From Pseudomonas fragi (lineage in GTDB: Bacteria; Pseudomonadota; Gammaproteobacteria; Pseudomonadales; Pseudomonadaceae): a stretch of DNA of 64,000 bases. Of the stretch, positions 25,616 through 34,474 are shown one piece after another (position 1 is the stretch's first letter; every line of letters starts with the position of its first letter). The notes under the pieces were generated by a model. The model did no database searches and was not told the origin of the DNA. It saw only the letters and a list, made by a program, of their open reading frames with translations. Position numbers and translations under genes: made by a program. The DNA lies in contig NZ_CP104861.1 of NCBI RefSeq assembly GCF_025426255.1, positions 4,526,001-4,590,000 on the forward strand. Direction: 5' to 3'.

Positions 25616-26827
25616 ATGAATTCAAGCTTCTGGAAATCCGGCCATACCCCGACCCTGTTCGCGGCGTTTCTCTATTTCGACCTCAGCTTTATGGTCTGGT
25701 ATCTGCTCGGCCCACTGGCTGTGCAAATCGCCGCCGACCTGCACCTGACCACCCAACAGCGCGGGCTGGTGGTGGCCACGCCGATTCTGGCCGGGGCCCT
25801 GCTGCGCTTTGTGATGGGCCTGCTGGCGGATCGCCTGTCACCAAAAACCGCCGGGCTGATCGGCCAGGTCATTGTGATCTGCGCGCTGTTTGTCGCCTGG
25901 AAACACGGGATTCACAGCTACGAACAGGCCCTGCTGCTGGGGCTGTTTCTGGGCATGGCCGGTGCATCGTTCGCGGTGGCCCTGCCGCTGGCCTCGCAAT
26001 GGTATCCGCCGCAGCACCAAGGCAAGGCGATGGGCATCGCCGGTGCTGGCAACTCGGGAACGGTATTCGCCGCCCTGCTGGCCCCGGTGCTGGCTGCGGC
26101 CTATGGCTGGAGCAATGTATTCGGCTTTGCCCTGATCCCGCTGGTGCTGTGCATTTTCGTATTTGCCTGGCTGGCCAAAAATGCCCCCGAGCGACCAAAA
26201 GCCAAATCCATGGGCGACTATTTCAAGGCCCTGGGTGATCGCGACAGCTGGTGGTTCATGTTTTTCTACAGCGTAACCTTCGGTGGTTTTATCGGCCTGG
26301 CCAGCGCCCTGCCCGGCTACTTCAACGATCAATACGGACTGAGCCCGGTGACTGCGGGCTACTACACCGCAGCCTGCGTGTTTGGCGGCAGTTTGATGCG
26401 GCCTTTGGGCGGCGCACTGGCGGATCGCTTCGGCGGGATTCGCACACTGCTGGGGATGTATGCCGTGGCGACCATCAGCATCGCCGCCGTAGGTTTCAAC
26501 CTGCCAAGTTCCTACGCTGCATTGGCACTTTTCGTCTGCACCATGCTGGGACTGGGCGCTGGCAACGGTGCGGTTTTCCAATTGGTGCCGCAGCGTTTTC
26601 GACGTGAAATCGGGGTAATGACCGGCCTGATCGGCATGGCTGGCGGTATCGGCGGCTTCGCCTTGGCGGCAGGTATGGGCGCAATCAAGCAAAGCACCGG
26701 CAGTTATCAACTGGCCTTATGGTTGTTCGCCAGCCTTGGGGTTCTGGCCTGGTTCGGCCTGCATGGGGTCAAACGTCGCTGGAGAACCACCTGGGGCTCC
26801 GCTGCCGTGACCGCTGCCCGAGTGTGA
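25616..26827 (+). CDS. nasA: Nitrate/nitrite MFS transporter (NarK/NasA type)
   Basis: The 403-residue protein starts at ATG 25616 with GAGGTG just upstream; a TTG at 25604 is in frame but lies on that site. It has twelve predicted membrane helices. Two nitrate-signature stretches are present: GIAGAGNSGTVFAALLAP near residue 140 and GLGAGNGAVFQLVP near 317. The position (after nasST, before the kinase/phosphatase and nirB) equals the assimilatory nitrate transporter locus of P. aeruginosa, called nasA there. It imports nitrate for NirBD and the nitrate reductase. Confidence 0.93.
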   Translation: MNSSFWKSGHTPTLFAAFLYFDLSFMVWYLLGPLAVQIAADLHLTTQQRGLVVATPILAGALLRFVMGLLADRLSPKTAGLIGQVIVICALFVAWKHGIHSYEQALLLGLFLGMAGASFAVALPLASQWYPPQHQGKAMGIAGAGNSGTVFAALLAPVLAAAYGWSNVFGFALIPLVLCIFVFAWLAKNAPERPKAKSMGDYFKALGDRDSWWFMFFYSVTFGGFIGLASALPGYFNDQYGLSPVTAGYYTAACVFGGSLMRPLGGALADRFGGIRTLLGMYAVATISIAAVGFNLPSSYAALALFVCTMLGLGAGNGAVFQLVPQRFRREIGVMTGLIGMAGGIGGFALAAGMGAIKQSTGSYQLALWLFASLGVLAWFGLHGVKRRWRTTWGSAAVTAARV

Positions 26828-26834
26828 GGCCGCG

Positions 26835-28505
26835 ATGAGCCTGCAACTGAGCTTTGCCCACGCCAGCGCGACCGGGCCACGCCCGGAGAATCAAGACGCA
26901 CTGCGCGAAGTCACGCCAGTGCCAATGCTGGCGGCGAGCAAGGGGTATCTGTTCGCCATCGCCGACGGTGTCAGCCAATGCGCCGACGGCGGTCTGGCCG
27001 CCCGCTCGACCTTGCAGGCTCTGGCGCTGGACTACTACGCCACGCCCGAAACCTGGAGCGTTGCGCAGGCCTTGGAGCGCTTATTACTCGCGCAGAACCG
27101 CTGGCTCCAGGCCAATGGCGGCGGGCAACCGCTATTGACCACGGTCAGTGCACTGGTGCTGCGTGGCAAGCGATTTACCCTGGCCCATGTCGGCGATTGC
27201 CGGGTGTACCGCTGGTACGCCGGGGCCTTGCAGCGCATCAGCGAAGATCATGTCTGGGATCAGCCGGGCATGCAGCATGTGCTTAAACGGGCGCTTGGGC
27301 TTGATCAGCATCTGGTGGTGGATTTTCTCGACGGTGAAATGCACCAGGACGAGACCTTTGTGCTGCTCAGCGATGGCGTCTGGTCGACCTTGGGCGATAG
27401 CGCTATCGCCGCCCTTTTGCGTGACCTGCCCGACCTGCAAGACGCCGCCAGCACACTGGTCAATGCCGCGCACCGGGCAGGCAGCCAGGACAACGCCAGC
27501 GCCCTGCTGGTACGGGTCGATGCCCTGGGCGAGAGCGGCATCGGCGATGCATTGATGCAGTTGCAGCAATGGCCACTGCCGCCCGTGCTAAGGCCGGGGC
27601 AGCACTTTGAGGGCTGGCAGGTCGAAAGCCATCTTGGCCAGAGTCAGCAGTCGTTGCTCTACCGGGTACACGACGCGCAACAACAGCCTTGGCTGCTGAA
27701 AACCCTTCCCGCCCGCCTGCACGACGATCATCTGGCCGGGCAAGCGTTGCTATCGGAAGAGTGGTTTCTCAAGCGCGTGGCCGGGCGACATTTTCCTGAA
27801 GTACACCCCGCCAACCTGCGTCAGCATCTGTATTACGTGATGCGTGAATACTCAGGTTCAACCCTGGAAAAACTCTACGCCAAGGGCGGGCCGCTGCCTC
27901 TGGCGCAATGGCTGGAACTGGCCGAGCGTCTGCTGGGGGCCGTGGGCCTGCTGCATCGACGACAGATCTTTCACCGCGATATCAAGCCGCACAATGTGTT
28001 GTTGGGTGACGACGGCGAACTGCGCTTGCTGGACTTCGGGCTAGCCTACTGCCCGGGCCTCTCGGAAGACCTGCCATCAGCGCTGCCCGGCACACCCAGT
28101 TACATCGCCCCGGAAGCCTTTCGAGGCGAAAAACCTGGCCCTAAGCAGGATATTTACGCAGTGGGTGTGACCTTGTATTTCCTGCTGACCGGGCATTATC
28201 CCTACGGTGAAATCGAAGCCTTCCAACGCCCGCGGTTTGGCGTGCCGGTGAGTGCCAGTCGTTATCGGCCCGACCTGCCGGAATGGATTGCCCACAGCCT
28301 GGAGCGCGGCGTTGCAGCCGACCCCGAGCAGCGTTTTGAAACGGCCGAAGAGTGGTTGCTGCAACTGGAACAGGGCGAGCGCCAGAGCCTGAACATCCGC
28401 CCCAGACCTTTGCTGGAGCGAGAGCCGCTGAAGGTGTGGCGAGGGGTGGCTTTGGTGTCGTTGGTGATCAATCTGGTGCTGATGTTTTTGCTGCTTCACA
28501 CATGA
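26835..28505 (+). CDS. Bifunctional PP2C phosphatase / Ser-Thr protein kinase
   Basis: The 556-residue protein carries a PP2C-type phosphatase at about residues 1-235 (ENQDA, FAIADGVS, LAHVGDCRVYRW, FVLLSDGVW, GSQDNASAL). A Hanks-type kinase follows at about 260-520 (LLKTLPA for the ATP lysine, HRDIKPHNVLL catalytic loop, LLDFGLA, GTPSYIAPE). One C-terminal membrane helix (GVALVSLVINLVLMFLLLH) ends it. The Gly-rich loop is degenerate. The gene follows the transporter after seven bases, as in other Pseudomonas nitrate loci. Its target is unknown; the transporter or the reductases are the obvious candidates. Confidence 0.92.
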   Translation: MSLQLSFAHASATGPRPENQDALREVTPVPMLAASKGYLFAIADGVSQCADGGLAARSTLQALALDYYATPETWSVAQALERLLLAQNRWLQANGGGQPLLTTVSALVLRGKRFTLAHVGDCRVYRWYAGALQRISEDHVWDQPGMQHVLKRALGLDQHLVVDFLDGEMHQDETFVLLSDGVWSTLGDSAIAALLRDLPDLQDAASTLVNAAHRAGSQDNASALLVRVDALGESGIGDALMQLQQWPLPPVLRPGQHFEGWQVESHLGQSQQSLLYRVHDAQQQPWLLKTLPARLHDDHLAGQALLSEEWFLKRVAGRHFPEVHPANLRQHLYYVMREYSGSTLEKLYAKGGPLPLAQWLELAERLLGAVGLLHRRQIFHRDIKPHNVLLGDDGELRLLDFGLAYCPGLSEDLPSALPGTPSYIAPEAFRGEKPGPKQDIYAVGVTLYFLLTGHYPYGEIEAFQRPRFGVPVSASRYRPDLPEWIAHSLERGVAADPEQRFETAEEWLLQLEQGERQSLNIRPRPLLEREPLKVWRGVALVSLVINLVLMFLLLHT

Positions 28506-28517
28506 CATACGCTCGAA

Positions 28518-28677
28518 AACCTCTGTAGATACTCTGTTCCAGGTCAAGCCCCAGTGGGAGCGAGCCTGCTCGCGAATGATCTTCGCGAGCAGGCTCGCTC
28601 CCACGCTTGAAGTATCTCTGTAGCCGCTGAGGAGGAACGAAGGCTGCGATCAGGGTAATACGCTCCTCAGCGGTTAC
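28518..28677. repeat. Compound repeat, copy 1: REPIN with long conserved flanks, plus a second hairpin
   Basis: The REPIN core at 28554-28604 has perfect 23-base arms and a 5-base loop. Outside it, the left flank (from CTCTGTAGATACTCTG to CAAGCCCC) and right flank (CGCTTGAAGTATCTCTG, then AACGAAGGCTGCGAT) recur at 39536-39652 (inverted) and 63831-63964. A further inverted pair, 28620-28634 with 28663-28677, has one mismatch. The region separates the kinase gene from the nirB promoter. Confidence 0.88.
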
Positions 28678-28776
28678 GGGAATAACGCTCCAATATCGGG
28701 CGCGGCGCTTTTATTCGGTGCACAAAACTCCGCCCCTAAAAAGCTCCCCCCCTTTAAACATGGGCTTTTGACGACT

Positions 28777-28792
28777 TGGCACAACCGCTGCA
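28777..28792 (+). promoter_or_regulatory. Sigma-54 (-24/-12) promoter for the nirB operon
   Basis: TGGCACAACCGCTGCA has the GG-N10-GC spacing and fits the RpoN consensus well. The transcript would start near 28803, a few bases before the first leader hairpin at 28814. The pairing with a similar site at 25439 suggests joint nitrogen control of both nitrate operons. Confidence 0.8.
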
Positions 28793-28813
28793 TTAGCTGA
28801 ATCATCAATCATA

Positions 28814-28908
28814 AAACCCGGCCTTCAACGACGAAGAACGGGTTTCCCGAGAGAACGGGACAAGGACAAAGGTGTCCTCGCCAGGTAACTGGCGGGACGC
28901 CTTTTTTT
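28814..28908 (+). promoter_or_regulatory. ANTAR-type antitermination leader of nirB, with three hexaloops
   Basis: There are three hairpins with six-base loops having A at 1 and G at 4. The first, at 28814-28845, is a compound stem with inner CTTC/GAAG and loop AACGAC. The second, at 28845-28860, has TCCCG/CGGGA and loop AGAGAA. The third, at 28863-28878, has AGGAC/GTCCT and loop AAAGGT. The third overlaps the terminator stem that begins at 28871. NasT binding would expose the downstream genes. Usual ANTAR targets have two such loops, so the middle one is notable. Confidence 0.85.
28871..28908 (+). terminator. Leader terminator before nirB
   Basis: GGTGTCC (28871-28877) pairs with GGACGCC (28895-28901), continued by CGCCAG/CTGGCG around a GTAA loop. 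The stem totals about 13 pairs with a single bulge, followed by seven T residues at 28902-28908. This is a strong intrinsic terminator 71 bases before nirB. Confidence 0.88.
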
Positions 28909-28979
28909 GTTTGCGCACAATTTGTCGAGCAAGGCCGCAATGCCCCACATAAGGCAGGCCCCAGCTCCCGGAGAACCTG

Positions 28980-31433
28980 ATGAAAAAACTAAAGTTGGTG
29001 ATGATCGGCAACGGCATGGCCGGGGTTCGCACCCTGGAAGAATTGCTCAAGCTGAGCAATGAGCTGTACGACATCACGGTCTTCGGCGCCGAACCCCATG
29101 CCAACTACAACCGCATTCTGCTCTCGCCAGTGCTGGCCGGTGAACAGACGTTCGAAGAGATCGTGCTCAACGATCTGGACTGGTATCTGGACAACAACAT
29201 CAAGCTGCTGCTCAACCGCAAAGTAGTGAAGATCGACCGGGTCAAGCGCCGAGTCATCGCCGAAGACGGCACTGAAGCCGAATACGACCGTCTGCTGATC
29301 GCCACCGGCTCAACCCCATTTATATTGCCAATTGCGGGCAACACCCTGAACGGTGTTATCGGCTATCGCGACATTGCCGACACCCAGGCAATGATCGACA
29401 CCGCCAAAACCCATAAGCACGCGGTGGTTATCGGTGGCGGCCTGCTCGGTCTGGAGGCGGCCAACGGCCTGATGCTGCGCGGTATGCATGTGACCGTGGT
29501 GCATATCGGTGAATGGCTGCTTGATCGCCAGTTGGACCCGATCAGCGGCCAATTGCTGCAAACCGCCCTTGAAGCACGCGGCCTGCATTTTCGCCTGCGC
29601 GAACAGACCAACGCCCTGCATGACGCGGGTAATGGCCGGGTCGGCTCGGTCGAGTTCAAGAACGGCGAGATCATCCCCGCCGACCTGGTGGTGATGGCCG
29701 CGGGCATTCGCCCCAATACCGAACTCGCCGAGCAGGCAGGCATCCCGTGCAATCGCGGGATTCTGGTCAACGACACCCTGCAAACCTACGACCCGCGTAT
29801 TTACGCCATCGGTGAGTGCGCCAGCCATCGCGGCATCGCTTACGGCCTGGTGGCACCATTGTTCGAGCAGGCCAAGGTCTGCGCCAACCATCTCGCGCAA
29901 CTGGGCTTTGCCCGTTATCAAGGTTCGGTGACTTCGACCAAGTTGAAGGTCACCGGCATCGACCTGTTCTCCGCTGGCGACTTTATGGGCGGCGAAGGCA
30001 CCGAAACCATCACCCTCAGCGACCCGATTGGCGGGGTCTACAAAAAACTGGTGATCAAGGACGATATTTTGGTCGGTGCTTGCCTGTACGGCGACACTGC
30101 CGACGGCGGATGGTATTTCCGGCAGATCCGTGAGAATCACGCCATCGGTGAGATCCGCGATCATTTGATGTTTGGTGAAAATGCCATCGGCGACGTAGGC
30201 CATCAGGGCCAAGACAAGGCCATGAGCATGGCCGACACCGCCGAAGTCTGCGGCTGCAATGGGGTGTGCAAGGGCACCATCGTCAAGGCGATCCAGGAGC
30301 ACGGGCTGTTCAGCGTCGACGATGTCAAAAAACACACCAAGGCCGCCAGCTCCTGCGGCTCCTGCGCAGGCTTGGTGGAACAGATTCTGATCAACACCGT
30401 GGGCGGCGCGGCAGACGTCAAACCCAAAAGCGAAAAAGCCATCTGCGGTTGCAGCGACCTGAACCACGGACAAATCCGCCAGGCCATCCGCGATCAACAC
30501 TTGCTGACCATCGCCGGCACCCAGAGCTACCTGAACTGGCGCACGCCCAACGGCTGCGCCACCTGCCGCCCGGCACTCAACTACTACCTGATTTCCACCT
30601 GGCCGGGCGAAGCAAAAGATGACCCGCAATCGCGCCTGATCAACGAGCGCGCCCACGCCAACATTCAAAAAGACGGTACCTATTCGGTGGTCCCGCGGAT
30701 GTGGGGCGGTGTCACCAACCCGTCAGAGCTGCGGCGCATTGCCGACGTGGCCGACAAGTACAACGTGCCGATGGTCAAGGTCACCGGCGGGCAGCGCATC
30801 GACTTGCTGGGGATCAAGAAACACGACCTGCCCGGCGTATGGAAGGATCTGGACATGCCTTCCGGCCACGCCTACGGCAAATCAATCCGCACGGTGAAGA
30901 CCTGCGTGGGCAGCGAGTTCTGTCGCTTCGGTACGCAAAATTCGACGCAACTGGGCATTGAGCTGGAGCACGACCTGTTCAATATGTGGTCGCCACACAA
31001 GGTGAAACTGGCGGTATCCGGTTGCCCGCGTAACTGCTCGGAAGCAGGTATCAAGGACGTAGGGATTATCGGTGTGGACTCCGGTTGGGAGATGTATATC
31101 GGCGGTAACGGCGGGATCAAGACCGAGGTTGCCGAGTTCTTCGTCAAAGTCAAAACCGCTGAAGAGGTGCGCGAGTACAACGGCGCCTTTTTGCAGCTGT
31201 ATCGCGAAGAAGCCTTCTACCTCGAACGCACCGTGCATTACCTGCAGCGGGTCGGTATGGAGCACATCAAAAAGGCCGTGCTTGAGGACCCGCAGCGGCG
31301 CAAGGCGCTCAATGACCGCCTGCAATTCTCCCTGTCGTTCGAGCAGGACCCGTGGAAGGAGCGTCTGGCTCAGCCCCAGCTGAAAAAAGAGTTCGACGTT
31401 ATCCCCCTGAAAAACCTGGAGGTGCTGGCATGA
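28980..31433 (+). CDS. nirB: Assimilatory NADH-nitrite reductase large subunit NirB
   Basis: The 817-residue cytosolic enzyme reduces nitrite to ammonium. The N-terminal FAD/NADH module begins KLVMIGNGMAGVRTLEEL, with the second nucleotide motif VVIGGGLLGLEAANGL near residue 158. Two BFD-like [2Fe-2S] segments follow: CGCNGVCKG...SCGSCAG near 421-465 and CGCSDLNHG...CATCRPA near 490-530. The siroheme/[4Fe-4S] cysteines lie in TCVGSEFCRFG near 640 and SGCPRNCSEAG near 680. The start has GGAG at good spacing, and the stop overlaps nirD (ATGA). It is controlled by the sigma-54 promoter and hexaloop leader upstream. Confidence 0.97.
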   Translation: MKKLKLVMIGNGMAGVRTLEELLKLSNELYDITVFGAEPHANYNRILLSPVLAGEQTFEEIVLNDLDWYLDNNIKLLLNRKVVKIDRVKRRVIAEDGTEAEYDRLLIATGSTPFILPIAGNTLNGVIGYRDIADTQAMIDTAKTHKHAVVIGGGLLGLEAANGLMLRGMHVTVVHIGEWLLDRQLDPISGQLLQTALEARGLHFRLREQTNALHDAGNGRVGSVEFKNGEIIPADLVVMAAGIRPNTELAEQAGIPCNRGILVNDTLQTYDPRIYAIGECASHRGIAYGLVAPLFEQAKVCANHLAQLGFARYQGSVTSTKLKVTGIDLFSAGDFMGGEGTETITLSDPIGGVYKKLVIKDDILVGACLYGDTADGGWYFRQIRENHAIGEIRDHLMFGENAIGDVGHQGQDKAMSMADTAEVCGCNGVCKGTIVKAIQEHGLFSVDDVKKHTKAASSCGSCAGLVEQILINTVGGAADVKPKSEKAICGCSDLNHGQIRQAIRDQHLLTIAGTQSYLNWRTPNGCATCRPALNYYLISTWPGEAKDDPQSRLINERAHANIQKDGTYSVVPRMWGGVTNPSELRRIADVADKYNVPMVKVTGGQRIDLLGIKKHDLPGVWKDLDMPSGHAYGKSIRTVKTCVGSEFCRFGTQNSTQLGIELEHDLFNMWSPHKVKLAVSGCPRNCSEAGIKDVGIIGVDSGWEMYIGGNGGIKTEVAEFFVKVKTAEEVREYNGAFLQLYREEAFYLERTVHYLQRVGMEHIKKAVLEDPQRRKALNDRLQFSLSFEQDPWKERLAQPQLKKEFDVIPLKNLEVLA

Positions 31434-31747
31434 ACTGGCTGGATATCTGCTCACTTGAGGAAATCAACGCCCTGGGCTCGCGGATCATTAGTGGGCCAAA
31501 GGGTGACATCGCGATTTTTCGCACCAGCGACGACGAAGTGTTCGCCCTCGATGACCGCTGCCCGCACAAGGGCGGCCCGCTGTCCCAGGGCTTGATCTAC
31601 GGTAAGCGCGTGTCGTGCCCGCTGCACAACTGGCAGATCGACCTGCAAAGCGGCGAAGCTCTGGCCCCGGACATCGGCTGCGCCCATCACCACCCGGCGC
31701 GGGTCGAAAATGGCCGGGTGCAGCTGGCCCTGCGGGACGCAGGCTGA
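31430..31747 (+). CDS. nirD: Nitrite reductase small subunit NirD
   Basis: The 105-residue Rieske-like protein starts at ATG 31430, overlapping the nirB stop, with GGAGGTG just upstream. It shows the Rieske pattern CPHKGGPLSQG and CPLHNWQIDL with both Cys-x-His pairs intact; many NirD proteins lack them, so a cluster may be bound here. Its stop shares a base with the start of the nitrate reductase gene (TGATG). It partners NirB. Confidence 0.95.
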   Translation: MNWLDICSLEEINALGSRIISGPKGDIAIFRTSDDEVFALDDRCPHKGGPLSQGLIYGKRVSCPLHNWQIDLQSGEALAPDIGCAHHHPARVENGRVQLALRDAG

Positions 31748-34464
31748 TGAACCGCCAGATCACCGCCTCCACCTGCTGCTACTGCGGGGTCGGCTGCGGC
31801 GTGCTGATCGAGCATGACGGCGAGCGCATTCTCGGCGTCAGCGGCGATCCGGCGCACCCGGCCAACTTCGGCAAACTGTGCAGCAAGGGCTCGACGCTGC
31901 ATCTGACCGGCGACCTCAACGCCCGTGCGCTGTACCCACAACTGCGCCTGGGCAAGGAGCTGGCCCGTGGCCGCACTGACTGGGACAGCGCCCTCGATCA
32001 CGCCGCCAATGTGTTCGCCGCCACCATCGCCGAACACGGACCCGACAGCGTGGCGTTTTACATCTCCGGGCAGTTGCTGACCGAGGACTACTACGTCTTC
32101 AACAAACTGGCGCGGGCACTGGTGGGCACCAACAATATCGACAGCAATTCGCGGCTGTGCATGTCTTCGGCCGTGGTCGGCTACAAGCGCAGCCTGGGCG
32201 CCGATGCACCACCATGCAGCTATGAGGATCTGGAGCTGAGCGACTGCGTGATGATTGTCGGCAGCAATATGGCCTACGCCCACCCGGTGCTGTTTCGTCG
32301 GTTGGAAGAGGCAAAAGCCCAGCGCCCGCAGATGAAAGTCATTGTGATCGACCCGCGCCGTACCGATACCTGCGATCTGGCCGACCTGCATCTGGCGATT
32401 CTGCCCGGCACCGACGTCGCATTGTTTCACGGGATATTGCACTTGCTGTTGTGGGAAGACTGGGTCGACCGCGACTTTATCCAGGCCCATACCCAGGGCC
32501 TGCCCGAACTGAAAAACCTGGTGCGCGATTACACCCCGCAAATGGTGTCGCAGTTGTGCGGCATCAGCCTCGAGCAACTGCAGCAATGCGCCGAATGGGT
32601 CGGCACGTCGCCGAGTTTTCTGTCGTTGTGGTGCATGGGCCTGAACCAGTCCACTGCCGGTAGCGCGAAAAACAGTGCGCTGATCAATCTGCATCTGGCC
32701 ACCGGGCAGATCGGCCGTCCAGGTGCCGGGCCGTTCTCCCTGACTGGTCAGCCCAATGCCATGGGCGGGCGCGAAACCGGCAGCCTATCCAACTTGTTGC
32801 CCGGCCATCGCGACGCCGCCAATGCTGAGCATCGAGATGAGGTCGCCACCTACTGGGGCGTTGAGCAACTGCCGCAGAACACCGGCCTGAGCGCTATCGA
32901 GCTTTTTGAGCAGATGGCCAACGGCAAGATCAAAGCAGTGTGGATCGCCTGCACCAACCCCGCACAGTCCATGCCGGATCAGACAGCTGTGCGGGCCGCG
33001 TTGCGGGCCTGCCCGTTTGTGGTGCTGCAAGAGGCGTTTCATACCACCGAAACAGCCGCCTTCGCCGACCTGCTGTTGCCCGCCGCCAGTTGGGGGGAAA
33101 AGGACGGAACGGTGACCAATTCCGAACGGCGTATTTCCCACGTGCGCAAAGCCATCGCTGCACCGGGTGAGGCGCGCTCCGACTGGGCGATTACGGTTGA
33201 TTTTGCACAACGACTGGAGAAGCAACTACGCCCGGCGCACAGCAGCCTGTTTGCGTTTCAAAGCGCAGCGCAGGTGTTCGACGAATATAAGCACCTGACC
33301 CAAGGCCGTGATCTGGACTTGTCGGGTATCAGCCATGCCGTGCTCGATGCCATCGGCCCGCAGCAATGGCCGTTCCCGGTGGGTGCCCGTAAAGGCACTG
33401 CGCGGCTGTATCTGGACCGGATTTTCCCAACTGCCAGCGGCCGGGCGCAGTTTGTGGCCGACCCTTATCGGGCAGCCAAGGAGCAACGTGATGCACGCTT
33501 CCCGCTGACCCTGATCACCGGCCGCCTGCGTGACCAATGGCATGGCATGAGCCGCACCGGTACCGCCTCGCAGTTGTTCGGTCATGTCAGCGAAGCGGTA
33601 TTGAGCCTGCACCCGGACGAACTGCGCCGCCATCTTCTGCAGCCCGGAGATCTGATCAGCCTCAAGAGTCGGCGCGGAGCGGTGATCCTGCCGGTCAGCA
33701 GCGACGACAGCGTGCGCCCTGGGCAGGCGTTTTTACCGATGCACTGGGGCGACCGCTTCCTCAAGGGCGGGGTCAATACCCTCACCCTGCCAGCGTTCGA
33801 CCCGCTGTCCAAACAGCCGGAACTCAAACACAGCGCCGTACGGCTAGAGCCGGTGCAATTGCCCTGGCATCTCTTCGCCCTGATTGAGGGTGATGTTCAA
33901 CAAAGCTTCGAGACACTGCGCCCACTCTGCGAAGCCTTTTCTTACGTTAGTTTCAGCCTGACCGGCCGCGAGCGCCCTGCGCTGCTGATTCGTGCGGCCA
34001 GCGCCAGCGCACCGGACCCGCAGTTGCTGCGTGATATCGACCAATGCCTGGGCCTTAACCAGGGGCCGGTGCTGGCTTACGACGACCCGCGCCGCTCCAT
34101 TGGCAAGCGGGTGCGTATCGAAAGCGGGCGCATTACCGCCATTCGCTTGGCTGGCGAAACCCTCGCCCAGCACTGGCTGCAAAGCCTGTGGCTGGAAGGC
34201 CGGGCCGATGAACAACTGCGGCGCTGGTTACTGGCGCCGCTGAGTGTGCCGCCGGGCAACGTCGACACCCCGGCCGGTGGCAACAAAATTGTGTGCAACT
34301 GCAAGAACGTCAGCCAAAGCGCGGTCTGCACCGGTATCAGCCAGGGACTGGACTTGCAGGGGCTGAAAAATACATTGGGCTGCGGGACGCAATGCGGTTC
34401 CTGCGTCCCGGAAATCAAGCGTTTGCTGGCTGCCCAAGCGCAGCCGATCGCCGTTATCGCGTGA
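31747..34464 (+). CDS. Assimilatory nitrate reductase catalytic subunit
   Basis: The 905-residue molybdopterin enzyme starts at ATG 31747, coupled to nirD; a longer in-frame extension overlaps nirD and is not needed. The N-terminal [4Fe-4S] site is CCYCGVGC (residues 10-17) with a later Cys in KLCSKGS. The bis-MGD domain shows IDSNSRLCMSSAVVGYK (likely Mo-ligand Cys near 139) and GRPGAGPFSLTGQPNAMGGRE. A C-terminal BFD-like [2Fe-2S] domain (CNCKNVSQSAV...CGTQCGSC) covers about the last 60 residues. There is no export signal, so it is cytosolic and assimilatory. It is named nasC, nasB or nasA in different species. Confidence 0.95.
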   Translation: MNRQITASTCCYCGVGCGVLIEHDGERILGVSGDPAHPANFGKLCSKGSTLHLTGDLNARALYPQLRLGKELARGRTDWDSALDHAANVFAATIAEHGPDSVAFYISGQLLTEDYYVFNKLARALVGTNNIDSNSRLCMSSAVVGYKRSLGADAPPCSYEDLELSDCVMIVGSNMAYAHPVLFRRLEEAKAQRPQMKVIVIDPRRTDTCDLADLHLAILPGTDVALFHGILHLLLWEDWVDRDFIQAHTQGLPELKNLVRDYTPQMVSQLCGISLEQLQQCAEWVGTSPSFLSLWCMGLNQSTAGSAKNSALINLHLATGQIGRPGAGPFSLTGQPNAMGGRETGSLSNLLPGHRDAANAEHRDEVATYWGVEQLPQNTGLSAIELFEQMANGKIKAVWIACTNPAQSMPDQTAVRAALRACPFVVLQEAFHTTETAAFADLLLPAASWGEKDGTVTNSERRISHVRKAIAAPGEARSDWAITVDFAQRLEKQLRPAHSSLFAFQSAAQVFDEYKHLTQGRDLDLSGISHAVLDAIGPQQWPFPVGARKGTARLYLDRIFPTASGRAQFVADPYRAAKEQRDARFPLTLITGRLRDQWHGMSRTGTASQLFGHVSEAVLSLHPDELRRHLLQPGDLISLKSRRGAVILPVSSDDSVRPGQAFLPMHWGDRFLKGGVNTLTLPAFDPLSKQPELKHSAVRLEPVQLPWHLFALIEGDVQQSFETLRPLCEAFSYVSFSLTGRERPALLIRAASASAPDPQLLRDIDQCLGLNQGPVLAYDDPRRSIGKRVRIESGRITAIRLAGETLAQHWLQSLWLEGRADEQLRRWLLAPLSVPPGNVDTPAGGNKIVCNCKNVSQSAVCTGISQGLDLQGLKNTLGCGTQCGSCVPEIKRLLAAQAQPIAVIA

Positions 34465-34474
34465 GGAAAACACT

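Noticed and set aside
28554..28604. REPIN hairpins considered as a CRISPR or tandem array
   Set aside because: Copies are single, far apart and palindromic, with no regular spacers and no cas genes.
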